From positions 1 to 9,819 of the forward strand of contig JAPUIR010000103.1 in assembly GCA_027296805.1 (NCBI GenBank): a stretch of DNA of 9,819 nucleotides, given 5' to 3'. Position numbers and translations under genes: made by a program. The stretch is from Chloroflexota bacterium. GTDB taxonomy: Bacteria; Chloroflexota; Dehalococcoidia; Bin125. Positions 1-5,925 of this stretch are shown here, piece after piece (within the stretch, counting starts at the first letter, position 1; the number at the start of each line of letters is the position of its first letter). The notes beneath the pieces were generated by a model. That model was not told the DNA's origin, searched no databases, and saw only the letters and a list, made by a program, of their open reading frames with translations.

Positions 1-782
1 CCATCAGCGCGCAGACACCACTGATCGGGGACCTTCGGCCGGGTGGGCGCTACGTGGCCTTGGACTGGGATCGCGCCGGAGGGACCCCGCTGCTGGCGCA
101 GCGGTTGGCAGCGGCGGGCAAGCTGCACGGCGACGCGATGACGGTGACGGGCAAAACGATCGCCCAGGAGGCGGAGGCGGCCGAGGAAACCCCAGGGCAA
201 GACGTGATCCTGCCGATCGATCAGGCGCTGAAGGAGACCGGCGGGCTCGTCATCCTCAAGGGGAACCTCGCGCCCGAAGGCTGCGTGATCAAGGTCGCCG
301 GGCAGGAGCGTTTGACCCATCGCGGACCGGCGCGTGTCTTCGACCGAGAGGAAGATGCGATGGCGGCGGTGACGGCCAGCCAGATCAACGCCGGGGACTT
401 CGTGGTGATCCGCTACGAAGGACCCAAGGGCGGACCGGGCATGCGCGAGATGCTCGGGGTGACGGCCGCCCTGGTAGGAGCAGGGCTGGGAGAGAGCGTC
501 GCGCTGCTGACGGACGGCCGTTTCAGCGGCGCCACGCGGGGCCTGATGGCGGGGCACGTCGCGCCCGAGGCCCAAGTCGGCGGACCGCTCGCCGCGGTCC
601 GCGAGGGCGACACGATCACGATGGACATCGAGGCCCGCGAACTGAATCTGGAGATCAGCGAGGACGAGATGCGAAGCCGTCTGGAGGAGTGGCGCGCCCC
701 GCCAGCTCGCTACGAACAGGGCGTCTTCCAGAAGTACGTCAAACTCGTCTCCGGCGCCGAGCGCGGCGCCCTCACGCGCTGA
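1..782 (+). CDS. ilvD: Dihydroxy-acid dehydratase, C-terminal part (5' end outside window)
   Basis: IlvD dehydrates 2,3-dihydroxy-3-methylvalerate and 2,3-dihydroxyisovalerate to the 2-keto acids of isoleucine and valine synthesis, in the cytoplasm. About 259 residues are visible, of roughly 560 in the family. The frame is open from base 3 to the left edge, reading TPLIGDLRPGGRYVALDWDRAGG, so the GTG at 54 is an internal Val and not a start. Family hallmarks seen are MTVTGKT, the GNLAPEG..IKVAG block, GPKGGPGMREML, and LLTDGRFSGATRG, whose Ser (codon 525-527) corresponds to the proposed catalytic base, followed by GHVAPEA and GGPLAAVREGD. The ending KYVKLVSGAERGALT resembles IlvD C-termini more than the paralogue Edd. 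The Fe-S ligand cysteines lie in the missing N-terminal half. No neighbouring branched-chain amino-acid gene is visible downstream. Confidence 0.95.
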   Translation, partial: ISAQTPLIGDLRPGGRYVALDWDRAGGTPLLAQRLAAAGKLHGDAMTVTGKTIAQEAEAAEETPGQDVILPIDQALKETGGLVILKGNLAPEGCVIKVAGQERLTHRGPARVFDREEDAMAAVTASQINAGDFVVIRYEGPKGGPGMREMLGVTAALVGAGLGESVALLTDGRFSGATRGLMAGHVAPEAQVGGPLAAVREGDTITMDIEARELNLEISEDEMRSRLEEWRAPPARYEQGVFQKYVKLVSGAERGALTR

Positions 783-881
783 GCCGCGTCGATTCCATAG
801 GATCGCCCCGTCCGGACTCGACGCCCCAAGCGTGTTGATCTCCCGGGCAAGCACCGGGACGACAATGAGGGGCCCAACACC

Positions 882-933
882 CTGCCCGGCGGCAGGGCCT
901 CGTCACGATGCCCTCATCGTGGGCGCCGGGCAG
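882..933. repeat. Nested inverted repeat after ilvD, dyad copy A
   Basis: The outer arms CTGCCCGGCG (882-891) and CGCCGGGCAG (924-933) are perfectly complementary. They enclose CACGATG (904-910) and CATCGTG (915-921) around a 4-nt loop. The inner element is copy A of the CACGAT-N6-ATCGTG dyad (904-921) that recurs at 2332 and 3308. There is no T-tract on either side, so a classical intrinsic terminator is not supported. A terminator of another kind for ilvD, or a protein-binding site upstream of the permease gene, are both possible. I see no coding potential in the 259-bp gap. Confidence 0.6.
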
Positions 934-1041
934 TCGTTCGTGCCCAGGGTCGGGAGGTCGTGACGCTCCGAGGGCTACAGGCCCAGGCTGGCGTCGGCGA
1001 AGGCGACCGCGCCATCATGGCAGCATGGCGACCGTGCTGGC

Positions 1042-2295
1042 GTGAGCGACACCACCCGTGAGTGCCAGGATCACGATCGACGCCCTTCAGGGCAGGCCCG
1101 CCGGCCTCTCCCGCTCCTTACAGCGTTTCAGCGACAGCACTTCGGCCTGGTCCTCGCCAGCGGCGCTCTTTGGAACGTCTCCCGCTGGATGACCCTCTTC
1201 CTCGCGGCGTTTCTCGCCGCCGAGCTAACCGACTCGCCGCTGGGGGTTCAGCTTGTGGGGGCAGCCTTCTATGGTCCCTTCCTGATCGGCGCCGTCGGCG
1301 GGATGCTCTCCGATCGCTACGACCGCCGACTGATCATCGTGGCCTATCTCCTCCTGCTTACCCCGGTCACCCTCGGAGTTGCCGCGCTCGTCCTCACCGA
1401 CGCGATCCGACTCTGGATGCTCTACCCCTTCGGGTTCCTTGCCGGGTTTGGCTGGATCCTGGACCTCACCGCGCGACGGGCACTCGTCGCCGACCTCGTC
1501 GGTGACGATCTCGTGACCAACGCCTTTTCGCTTGAGGCGGTCAGCGCCTCCGTCGGGGGCATTGCGGGCGCACTCGGCGGGGGCGCGATCGTTGGGCTGG
1601 CCGGGGTTGGCGAAGCCTTCCTAGCGATGGCGGCGCTCCAGGCCGGGGCCATCGTCCTCCTGCTCCGCCTCCCTTCCCCCCGAGCAAGACGCCGCAACGC
1701 GGCCTCCTGGCGCGATGACCTCCGCCAGGGAATCGCGCTCCTGCCCCGCCATCGAGCCCTGGTGAGCATCCTGGGCGTGACCGTGATCTTCAACCTGTTC
1801 TATTTCACCTTCATCGCGCTTATTCCTGAGCGGGCTGAGGACCTGGGAGTTGGCGCGTTCGGAACCGGCGTCTTAAGCGGCGCTAGCACCATCGGCGCGA
1901 CCTGCGCGGCCGTGGCTGTCGCATCAATGGCGCGCCCGGCACGGGGTCGTCTCTACGTCTTCGGCTCCGCCGCCGCCCTCGCCGCCTTGCCGGTATACGC
2001 TTTGGTGGACATCTACGCTGTCGCCCTCCTCGCCCTGATCCTCGGCGGGCTCGGGGTCGGGGGCTTCGTCACCATGCAGGTCACGCTCGTCGCCACCGCC
2101 GTCGAAGATGAAGCGCGCGGCCGGGCCCTCGGGCTCCTCAGCACCGCGATCGGCGTCCTCCCCGTCGGCACCATCCTGCTTGGCCTCGTCGCGGAAGGGG
2201 TCGGCATCGGGCCCGCGATTGCAGGGAGTGCCTGCGCGGGGACGCTCGCGCTGATCCTCTGGCTCGCGAGGTGGCCAGAAGCCCTCCGGCTGTGA
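1042..2295 (+). CDS. MFS permease, MFS_3 / EntS-like exporter type
   Basis: This is a 417-residue inner-membrane transporter of the major facilitator superfamily, probably a drug or metabolite exporter; the substrate cannot be told. Hydrophobic segments run through the protein from about residue 33, consistent with about 12 membrane helices. The loop after helix 2 has the MFS motif A form GGMLSDRYDRRL (residues 86-97). The stretch RRALVADLV...NAFSLEAV...GGIAGALGGG (145-181) matches the usual layout of the MFS_3 (EntS-like) subfamily. A charged central loop lies at about 210-240. The GTG at 1042 was chosen because an in-frame stop lies at 961-963 and no ATG/GTG/TTG occurs between. No clear Shine-Dalgarno precedes it, so the first roughly 28 polar residues are uncertain. 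The gene stands alone, convergent with the SDR, with dyad copies on both flanks. Confidence 0.85.
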   Translation: MSDTTRECQDHDRRPSGQARRPLPLLTAFQRQHFGLVLASGALWNVSRWMTLFLAAFLAAELTDSPLGVQLVGAAFYGPFLIGAVGGMLSDRYDRRLIIVAYLLLLTPVTLGVAALVLTDAIRLWMLYPFGFLAGFGWILDLTARRALVADLVGDDLVTNAFSLEAVSASVGGIAGALGGGAIVGLAGVGEAFLAMAALQAGAIVLLLRLPSPRARRRNAASWRDDLRQGIALLPRHRALVSILGVTVIFNLFYFTFIALIPERAEDLGVGAFGTGVLSGASTIGATCAAVAVASMARPARGRLYVFGSAAALAALPVYALVDIYAVALLALILGGLGVGGFVTMQVTLVATAVEDEARGRALGLLSTAIGVLPVGTILLGLVAEGVGIGPAIAGSACAGTLALILWLARWPEALRL

Positions 2296-2325
2296 TCTGG
2301 CAGCGGTGAGCGGCCGGACGATTGA

Positions 2326-2358
2326 TCGCGGCACGATCCGCTCATCGTGAAGGCCGCG
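2326..2358. repeat. Dyad copy B with outer stem, between convergent genes
   Basis: CACGAT (2332-2337), six bases, then ATCGTG (2344-2349), flanked by CGCGGC (2326-2331) and GCCGCG (2353-2358), which can pair as an extended stem with a short bulge. It sits in the 70-bp gap between the stops of the permease and the SDR. A bidirectional terminator would fit that location, but neither strand has a T-tract. The inner 12 conserved bases and the 6-base spacing match copies A and C. Confidence 0.55.
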
Positions 2359-2365
2359 CCCGCGC

Positions 2366-3178
2366 CTACCCGTGGAACATGCCGCCGCCTGGGTGCAACA
2401 GCTCCCCGGTGAAATAGCTGCCTTCGCCCGATGCGAGGAACAGGGCCGTGGCGGCGATTTCTTCGGGTTGCCCCAGCCGATTCATGGGCGTCATCTGCAG
2501 CATCATCTGCAGGCCGGTCTCATCGGCGGCCATAGTGGCCGTCATGGGAGTTTCGATGAAGCCAGGACCGATCGCGTTCACCCGGATGTCGTACGGCGTC
2601 AACTCCACGGCCATGACCTTCGTCAGCATCCACACACCGGCTTTCGACACGCAGTACGGCGCGGCGCCGGGCAGCGGAACCTTGGCCGCGATGGAGGCGA
2701 TATTCACGATCGCGCCCCCGTTGCCCGCTGCGATCATCTGTCGCGACACGGCGCGGTCGGTGAGGAAGACGCCCTTGAGATTGACGTCGATCACCTTCTC
2801 CCACTGCTCAGACGCAAGGTTCTGCACGTGACTCTCATCGGTGGTCAGCATCTCCACACCGGGAGATTCCTGCCCGCTGACGTAGGTGGCGTCGGAAATC
2901 CCGGCAGCCGCCAGGCAAACGTCCAGGCGGCCGAATTCCTGCATGGCCGCATCCGCCAGCGCATCGCAGTCCGCCTCGCTCGTGGTGTCCGTGCGTACGA
3001 AGATCGCCGATCCCCCGTTCGCTCGAATGGCGGCCGTTGTCTCTTCTCCTCGCGTGGCATCCAGGTCACCGATGACGATGCTGGCGCCCTCGGTGGCGAA
3101 GCGCAGCGCCGTCGCGCGGCCGATCCCGCTGGCGCCCCCCGTCACTACAGCGACCTTCTCGCGTAGTTGTCCGGCCAT
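2366..3178 (-). CDS. Classical short-chain dehydrogenase/reductase (SDR), NAD-type
   Basis: A 270-residue cytoplasmic oxidoreductase of the classical SDR family, resembling glucose 1-dehydrogenase or 3-oxoacyl-ACP reductase-like members; the substrate is unknown. The Rossmann glycine motif is TGGASGIG (13-20). An Asp at 38, at the end of the second strand, favours NAD(H) over NADP(H). The usual NNAG is AAAG (90-93). The catalytic tetrad is Asn133 (DVNLKG), Ser162, Tyr175 and Lys179 (YCVSK), followed by the cofactor-closing VNAIGPGFIETPM (200-212). The loop between AAAG and Asn133 (about 94-128) is longer than usual, which may shape the substrate pocket. The ATG start is supported by GAGGAG at 3192-3187, eight bases upstream. 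It is divergent from the epimerase-like gene, with 224 bp between them. Confidence 0.93.
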   Translation of the reverse strand: MAGQLREKVAVVTGGASGIGRATALRFATEGASIVIGDLDATRGEETTAAIRANGGSAIFVRTDTTSEADCDALADAAMQEFGRLDVCLAAAGISDATYVSGQESPGVEMLTTDESHVQNLASEQWEKVIDVNLKGVFLTDRAVSRQMIAAGNGGAIVNIASIAAKVPLPGAAPYCVSKAGVWMLTKVMAVELTPYDIRVNAIGPGFIETPMTATMAADETGLQMMLQMTPMNRLGQPEEIAATALFLASGEGSYFTGELLHPGGGMFHG

Positions 3179-3229
3179 GATTCGTTCTCCTCGTCACCGT
3201 GCTGCGCGGCGCTACCTGGTTGAGCGAGT

Positions 3230-3345
3230 GAGGCTAACCGAAAGGACGAGATTCCGGGGCGGGGCCTGTCAATGACGCTCTGCTGGGAGTCGGTCTCGAA
3301 GCAGTGACACGATGGCCCAATCGTGCGTGCCGGACGGTTAGGCTC
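3230..3345. promoter_or_regulatory. Divergent control region: long-spaced inverted repeat plus dyad copy C
   Basis: GAGGCTAACCG (3230-3240) and CGGTTAGGCTC (3335-3345) are inverted copies with one mismatch. They bracket dyad copy C, CACGAT-N6-ATCGTG at 3308-3325. This lies between the divergent SDR and epimerase-like genes, where both promoters must be. I cannot place confident -35/-10 boxes. Two oppositely oriented operator half-sites serving the two promoters is a reasonable reading, but inferential. Confidence 0.4.
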
Positions 3346-3378
3346 GCGACAAGCGCGAGTGCGCCCCCGCGATGGGGG
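3343..3378 (+). promoter_or_regulatory. Two tandem hairpins just before the epimerase start
   Basis: CTCGCG (3343-3348) pairs with CGCGAG (3354-3359) over a 5-base loop. CCCCC (3364-3368) pairs with GGGGG (3374-3378) over a 5-base loop. The second hairpin ends 24 bases before the GTG start at 3403, where no good Shine-Dalgarno is visible. If transcribed they would sit in the leader. GC-rich DNA forms such short stems readily, so the functional meaning is weak. Confidence 0.3.
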
Positions 3379-3402
3379 ATTGAACGCTACCGAGACTGAG
3401 AC

Positions 3403-4434
3403 GTGACAGATGTCGTGGTGACGGGAGCCAGCGGGCACGTGGGCGCGAGCCTGGTGCGGCAGCTCCTCGTGCGCGGCGACCGCGTCCGAGTCGTGCTCGA
3501 GGCCGACGATCCGGCGTCGCTCCGCGGGCTGCGACTGGAGCGAGTCACCGGTGACGTGCGGGACCAAGCGTCGCTGCGCCGGGCCTTCGACGGCGCCGAG
3601 ATCCTCTATCACCTGGCCGCCGTCATCTCGATCGTGGGGGAGATGGATGGGCTCGTTCGCGCGGTCAACGTCGACGGGGTCCGGAACGCGGGGCAGGCTG
3701 CCCTGGACGTTGGCGTGCGGCGGATGATCTATATGTGCTCGGTCCATGCGTTCCAGCAGGAGCCCCACAACCAGCCACTCGATGAGAGCCGGGCGCGGGT
3801 TGACTCCACGGGTCTGGCCTACGACTACAGCAAGGCATCCGGGGAGGCCGCGGTGCGCGAGCTCGTCCAACAAGGGCTCGATGCGGTGATTCTGCATCCC
3901 TCTGGGTGCATCGGACCCTACGACTTTGCCCCATCACGGATGGGGCAGGTGTGGCTGGACCTCTACGAGCGGCGACTCCGCCTCCTCATCGATGGCGGCT
4001 TCGACTGGGTCGACACCCGGGACGTAGCGCGCGCCGCGATCAGGGCCGCCGAGCAGGGGCGCACCAACGAAAGCTACATCCTGTCGGGCCACTACCGGAC
4101 GATCGCGGACCTGAGTCAGCTGGCCAGCCGGTTCACCCACGTGCCCCCGCCACGCCTGGTGGCTCCAGCGTGGCTCGCAAGCGCGGGGGCCCCGGTCATG
4201 GAGGCGTGGGCCAGGGTGACCAAGAGTGAGCCGCTGTTTACTCGCGAATCCGTGGCGGCACTCCAGTGCAATCGGAAAATCGTGCGCACCAAAGCCTTCG
4301 AGGAGCTGGGACACGATCCACGACCCACGGACGAATCCGTCCGCGACGCGTTTTCGTGGTTCGCGGCGCAGGGAAAGCTCCGCGTGGTCCGCAAGGGGGG
4401 CACGGATGTCCACCACCGTGTGCCATTCACATAG
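3403..4434 (+). CDS. NAD-dependent epimerase/dehydratase (extended SDR, HpnA/dihydroflavonol reductase-like)
   Basis: A 343-residue cytoplasmic extended-SDR enzyme that probably reduces or epimerises a sugar or keto substrate with NAD(P)H. It begins with VVTGASGHVGASLV, carrying TGxxGxxG at residues 7-14. It has the typical HLAA (70-73), Ser113, and the catalytic pair Tyr140/Lys144 in YDYSK. HPSGCIGPYD (165-174) and WVDTRDVARAAIRAAEQGRTNESYILSG (202-229) match the HpnA / dihydroflavonol-4-reductase branch, as does the C-terminal ELGHDPRPTDESVRDAFSWF (301-320). The GTG start gives an N-terminus that fits the family exactly, although its ribosome-binding site is poor. A basic tail of about 20 residues follows the last helix. 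No hopanoid or nucleotide-sugar genes lie nearby, so hpnA is not assigned. Confidence 0.9.
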   Translation: MTDVVVTGASGHVGASLVRQLLVRGDRVRVVLEADDPASLRGLRLERVTGDVRDQASLRRAFDGAEILYHLAAVISIVGEMDGLVRAVNVDGVRNAGQAALDVGVRRMIYMCSVHAFQQEPHNQPLDESRARVDSTGLAYDYSKASGEAAVRELVQQGLDAVILHPSGCIGPYDFAPSRMGQVWLDLYERRLRLLIDGGFDWVDTRDVARAAIRAAEQGRTNESYILSGHYRTIADLSQLASRFTHVPPPRLVAPAWLASAGAPVMEAWARVTKSEPLFTRESVAALQCNRKIVRTKAFEELGHDPRPTDESVRDAFSWFAAQGKLRVVRKGGTDVHHRVPFT

Positions 4435-4524
4435 CGATCATGAACTGCGGGAGGCGTTCAACCTTGGTGTGACATTCCGGACGCCACGGACCCGGACGAA
4501 CGTTGATGGACGCCCCGCCTCGAG

Positions 4525-4569
4525 CTTCGGATCTGAGGGTCGGGGGTTCGAGTCCCTCCGGGCGCGCCA
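4525..4569 (+). pseudogene. 3' fragment of tRNA-Arg(UCG), candidate attachment-site scar
   Basis: The bases follow tRNA positions 32 to 76 exactly. Loop CTTCGGA (4525-4531) has anticodon TCG at 4527-4529. The 3' anticodon strand is TCTGA, with a five-base variable region. The T-stem GGGGG/CCCTC surrounds the loop TTCGAGT (4547-4553). The acceptor 3' strand CGGGCGC (4559-4565) is followed by G73 and an encoded CCA (4567-4569). The 5' half is missing: the required GCGCCCG acceptor strand and any D-arm are absent upstream, and TCGAG before the loop pairs poorly with TCTGA. A break at the anticodon loop with an intact 3' end is the usual footprint of tyrosine-integrase insertion in a tRNA gene. 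It cannot make a functional tRNA by itself. Confidence 0.75.
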
Positions 4570-4607
4570 CTATCCATGCCCCATGCGCGATCGTCGCTAT
4601 GCACGAC

Positions 4608-4634
4608 GCCCGACGCGGACCGTCGAGCATTTTT
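4608..4634 (+). terminator. Intrinsic terminator-like hairpin after the tRNA fragment
   Basis: CGACG (4611-4615) pairs with CGTCG (4621-4625) over a 5-base loop. Beyond one C·A mismatch, GC (4608-4609) pairs with GC (4627-4628). One A and then T5 (4630-4634) follow at once. It lies 39 bases after the CCA, where a tRNA terminator would be expected. This suggests that the right-hand side is the original downstream flank of the tRNA gene. Confidence 0.5.
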
Positions 4635-5105
4635 CCTGTAAGCATCGAGCCACCGGATCCCGCGGGTCGAGGCTCTGCAGCGCGTGGCGGCCCCAGCCGG
4701 TCTTCAACGTCGTGCCCGACTCCGAGAACCGGCTCGACAGGGACACCAACAACGCTTGTGAGATCATGATCATCGTCACCGACCTCGGCGGCCCAACCCG
4801 GCTCACTTCACGTCCAACACCCCTGAGCGACACCGAAATCGGCTCGCAGCGCGATTACACACCGGATATCCCCGGCCTGTGCACCGCGCTCGGGGGCTTC
4901 TCCACCGCTTTCCGATCCCCCAACCTCGACAGAACACAGCCGTCCCCGTCCTTCGCGAGAGAGGCCGCCTGTGCGCGCTCCCACCTCGCGCGGCTGGGAC
5001 CAGGGCGTCCATCCACGCCTTATCTCACCCATTCGCACTGTCGCGCGAGTCTCGGCGTTTGCCAGCCTTGATACATTTCTTACGACTTGAGCGGCGAGGG
5101 CAACC

Positions 5106-5306
5106 TCAATGCCGAAGTTTCGAGGCGAGCAAGCGGTCTAGGTGCGGAGCGTGGCACACGTTCCAAACCGGACGGAAGCAGCCGTCGCAACGGCACCGGC
5201 CTCGGCCGGGATAGTGCCAAGCGATGGCCGCCAGGTCCGGACCGTCCCAGCCCTCGGGGTCCGCGAGGACCGAAAACGCTGGGGATCTCCTAGAGGGCTT
5301 GGGCAT
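5106..5306 (-). CDS. Putative small Cys/Trp/His-rich protein, unknown function
   Basis: A 66-residue reading frame that I do not recognise. Unlike the shadow frames around it, it is balanced in composition (four W, several D, H, I, L) and mostly G/C at third positions from about residue 10. It reads SVLADPEGWDGPDLAAIAWH, then CRCDGC, then FRPVWNVCHAPHLDRLL. The CxCxxC cluster plus the following C-H-x-x-H could bind a metal, which is inference. The ATG at 5306 is the nearest start that includes this block; no good Shine-Dalgarno precedes it, so a start further upstream is possible. The gene diverges from rpsU. There is no signal peptide or membrane segment. Tandem small hairpins on the other strand are an alternative explanation for conservation here. 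Confidence 0.42.
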   Translation of the reverse strand: MPKPSRRSPAFSVLADPEGWDGPDLAAIAWHYPGRGRCRCDGCFRPVWNVCHAPHLDRLLASKLRH

Positions 5307-5319
5307 CGGAAGCGGAGTT

Positions 5320-5480
5320 CCGGTGTCGCATCGTCTGTCCGGTGTCTCGTCCGGCTGGCCCCTCCGTTTCGACGCGGATGTTGTGTCCGTCCCCGACGAA
5401 ACGCAGGGACACCGGGGCTTCGATTTACGAACCGGCGGACCGAGAGCTTCGGCCGAAGCTCCCCGGCCTTGCCGGTTCGT
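5320..5480 (+). promoter_or_regulatory. Structured tract upstream of rpsU (two nested hairpin arms)
   Basis: Arm 1: CCGGTGTC (5339-5346) pairs with GACACCGG (5408-5415). Inside it CGTTTCG (5365-5371) pairs with CGAAACG (5397-5403), and inside that CGGA (5375-5378) pairs with TCCG (5386-5389). Another CCGGTGTC at 5320-5327 could compete for the same 3' arm. Arm 2: ACGAACCGGC (5427-5436) pairs with GCCGGTTCGT (5471-5480) around a perfect 18-bp palindrome GAGCTTCGGCCGAAGCTC (5444-5461). The two arms are adjacent, non-overlapping and end 138 bases before the rpsU start, so they could be a leader RNA, an operator, or a terminator block for unseen upstream transcription. No protein frame explains the tract. 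Confidence 0.4.
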
Positions 5481-5607
5481 CGCATTTAACCCAGTTCCCG
5501 TCATCCCGACGATTGCTGCGGTGGGCGCCCTGGTGATACGGTTCCCTCTCGAACGCGCCAGTTGGAGGCGCTCGTTGGACGCGGCCATCGCGCCCGCGTT
5601 CCCGCAC

Positions 5608-5613
5608 AGGAGG
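5608..5613 (+). promoter_or_regulatory. Ribosome-binding site that fixes the rpsU TTG start
   Basis: AGGAGG, a full match to the Shine-Dalgarno core, lies five bases before the TTG at 5619. The alternative in-frame TTG at 5562 has no such site and would add 19 residues unlike any bS21 N-terminus. Confidence 0.75.
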
Positions 5614-5618
5614 CCGGT

Positions 5619-5822
5619 TTGCTCCTCGTCACGCGCAAGGACAACGAAGACGGCGAAGGCCTGCTTCGCCGCTTTAACAAAATGGTCCAGCGAGACGGCA
5701 TCTTGCAGGAAGCCCGACGTCGGCGCTCCTTCATCTCCAACCGTGAGAAACAGCGCCAAGCGGAACGCCGCGCGGCCCGCCGCCGCCGCCGCCAGGCGAT
5801 GAAACTCACCCGCCGCCGCTAA
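5619..5822 (+). CDS. rpsU: Small ribosomal subunit protein bS21
   Basis: bS21 is a small basic protein on the 30S platform near the anti-Shine-Dalgarno end of 16S rRNA and assists translation initiation. The 67-residue product fits the family length. Its core DGEGLLRRFNKMVQRDGILQEARRRRSFISNREKQRQAERRAARRRRR has the bS21 pattern of a leucine-spaced N-terminal helix, the xxRRFxxxVxxDGILxExRRR signature, and an Arg-rich C-terminal tail. A TTG start is used, fixed by AGGAGG at 5608-5613. A rare start codon on a ribosomal protein gene may lower or tune expression. The gene is solitary, convergent with the 315-aa gene to its right, and preceded by a strongly structured tract. The usual neighbours of rpsU in other bacteria, such as dnaG and gatB-like (yqeY) genes, are not present. 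Confidence 0.92.
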   Translation: MLLVTRKDNEDGEGLLRRFNKMVQRDGILQEARRRRSFISNREKQRQAERRAARRRRRQAMKLTRRR

Positions 5823-5862
5823 CCCGCCGCCGCACACGATCCCAGCTGCTCGATGTCGGGGC

Positions 5863-5879
5863 GTCCTGGATCCCAGGAC
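5863..5879. terminator. Hairpin between convergent rpsU and the unknown gene
   Basis: GTCCTGG (5863-5869) and CCAGGAC (5873-5879) form a perfect 7-bp stem over ATC. It lies 40 bases after the rpsU stop and 46 bases from the stop of the opposing gene, a natural site for a bidirectional terminator. No T-tract follows on either strand. Confidence 0.35.
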
Positions 5880-5925
5880 CCGTCGACAACCGCGCGCCTC
5901 GCGAGCGTGTTCTCGTGGGCCGGCG

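Larger units (their letters stand above)
4435..5105. other. Gene-poor tract containing the tRNA fragment
   Basis: No reading frame here resembles a known family; the frames that stay open are rich in Arg, Pro, Gly and Ser, as expected from GC-rich shadow frames. A short coding-like patch lies at about 4694-4800 on the plus strand, with G/C in nearly all third positions and the peptide FNVVPDSENRLDRDTNN, but it has no start and no recognisable continuation. The recognisable items are the tRNA-Arg 3' fragment at 4525-4569 and the hairpin with T-tract at 4608-4634. The rest may be decayed sequence at the edge of an island. Confidence 0.5.

Noticed and set aside
904..963. Peptide HDALIVGAGQ, like the start of an FAD/NAD-binding protein
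   Set aside because: Only about ten residues fit before the frame runs to a stop at 961, and the bases are already explained by the nested inverted repeat.
4494..4569. A complete tRNA gene or a tRNA with a group I intron
   Set aside because: The 5' acceptor strand and D-arm are absent in the 90 bases before the fragment, further upstream is the epimerase-like coding sequence, and there is no intron core.
4694..4738. Peptide FNVVPDSENRLD resembling the N-terminus of MaoC-like dehydratases
   Set aside because: The similarity ends after a dozen residues and is from memory only; it is too short to name a pseudogene.
4226..5071. Long open frame running from the epimerase-like gene past the tRNA fragment
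   Set aside because: It begins inside a well-supported gene, crosses the tRNA sequence, and its composition is typical of GC-rich shadow frames.
5140..5220. SRP (4.5S) RNA-like words on the plus strand: GGAAGCAGCC and a later GCCGGGATAGTGCCA, with TGGCAC/GTGCCA ends
   Set aside because: The conserved symmetric-loop partner and GNRA tetraloop are not in place, and the interior folds into separate hairpins instead of one rod. A minus-strand coding frame explains the segment better.
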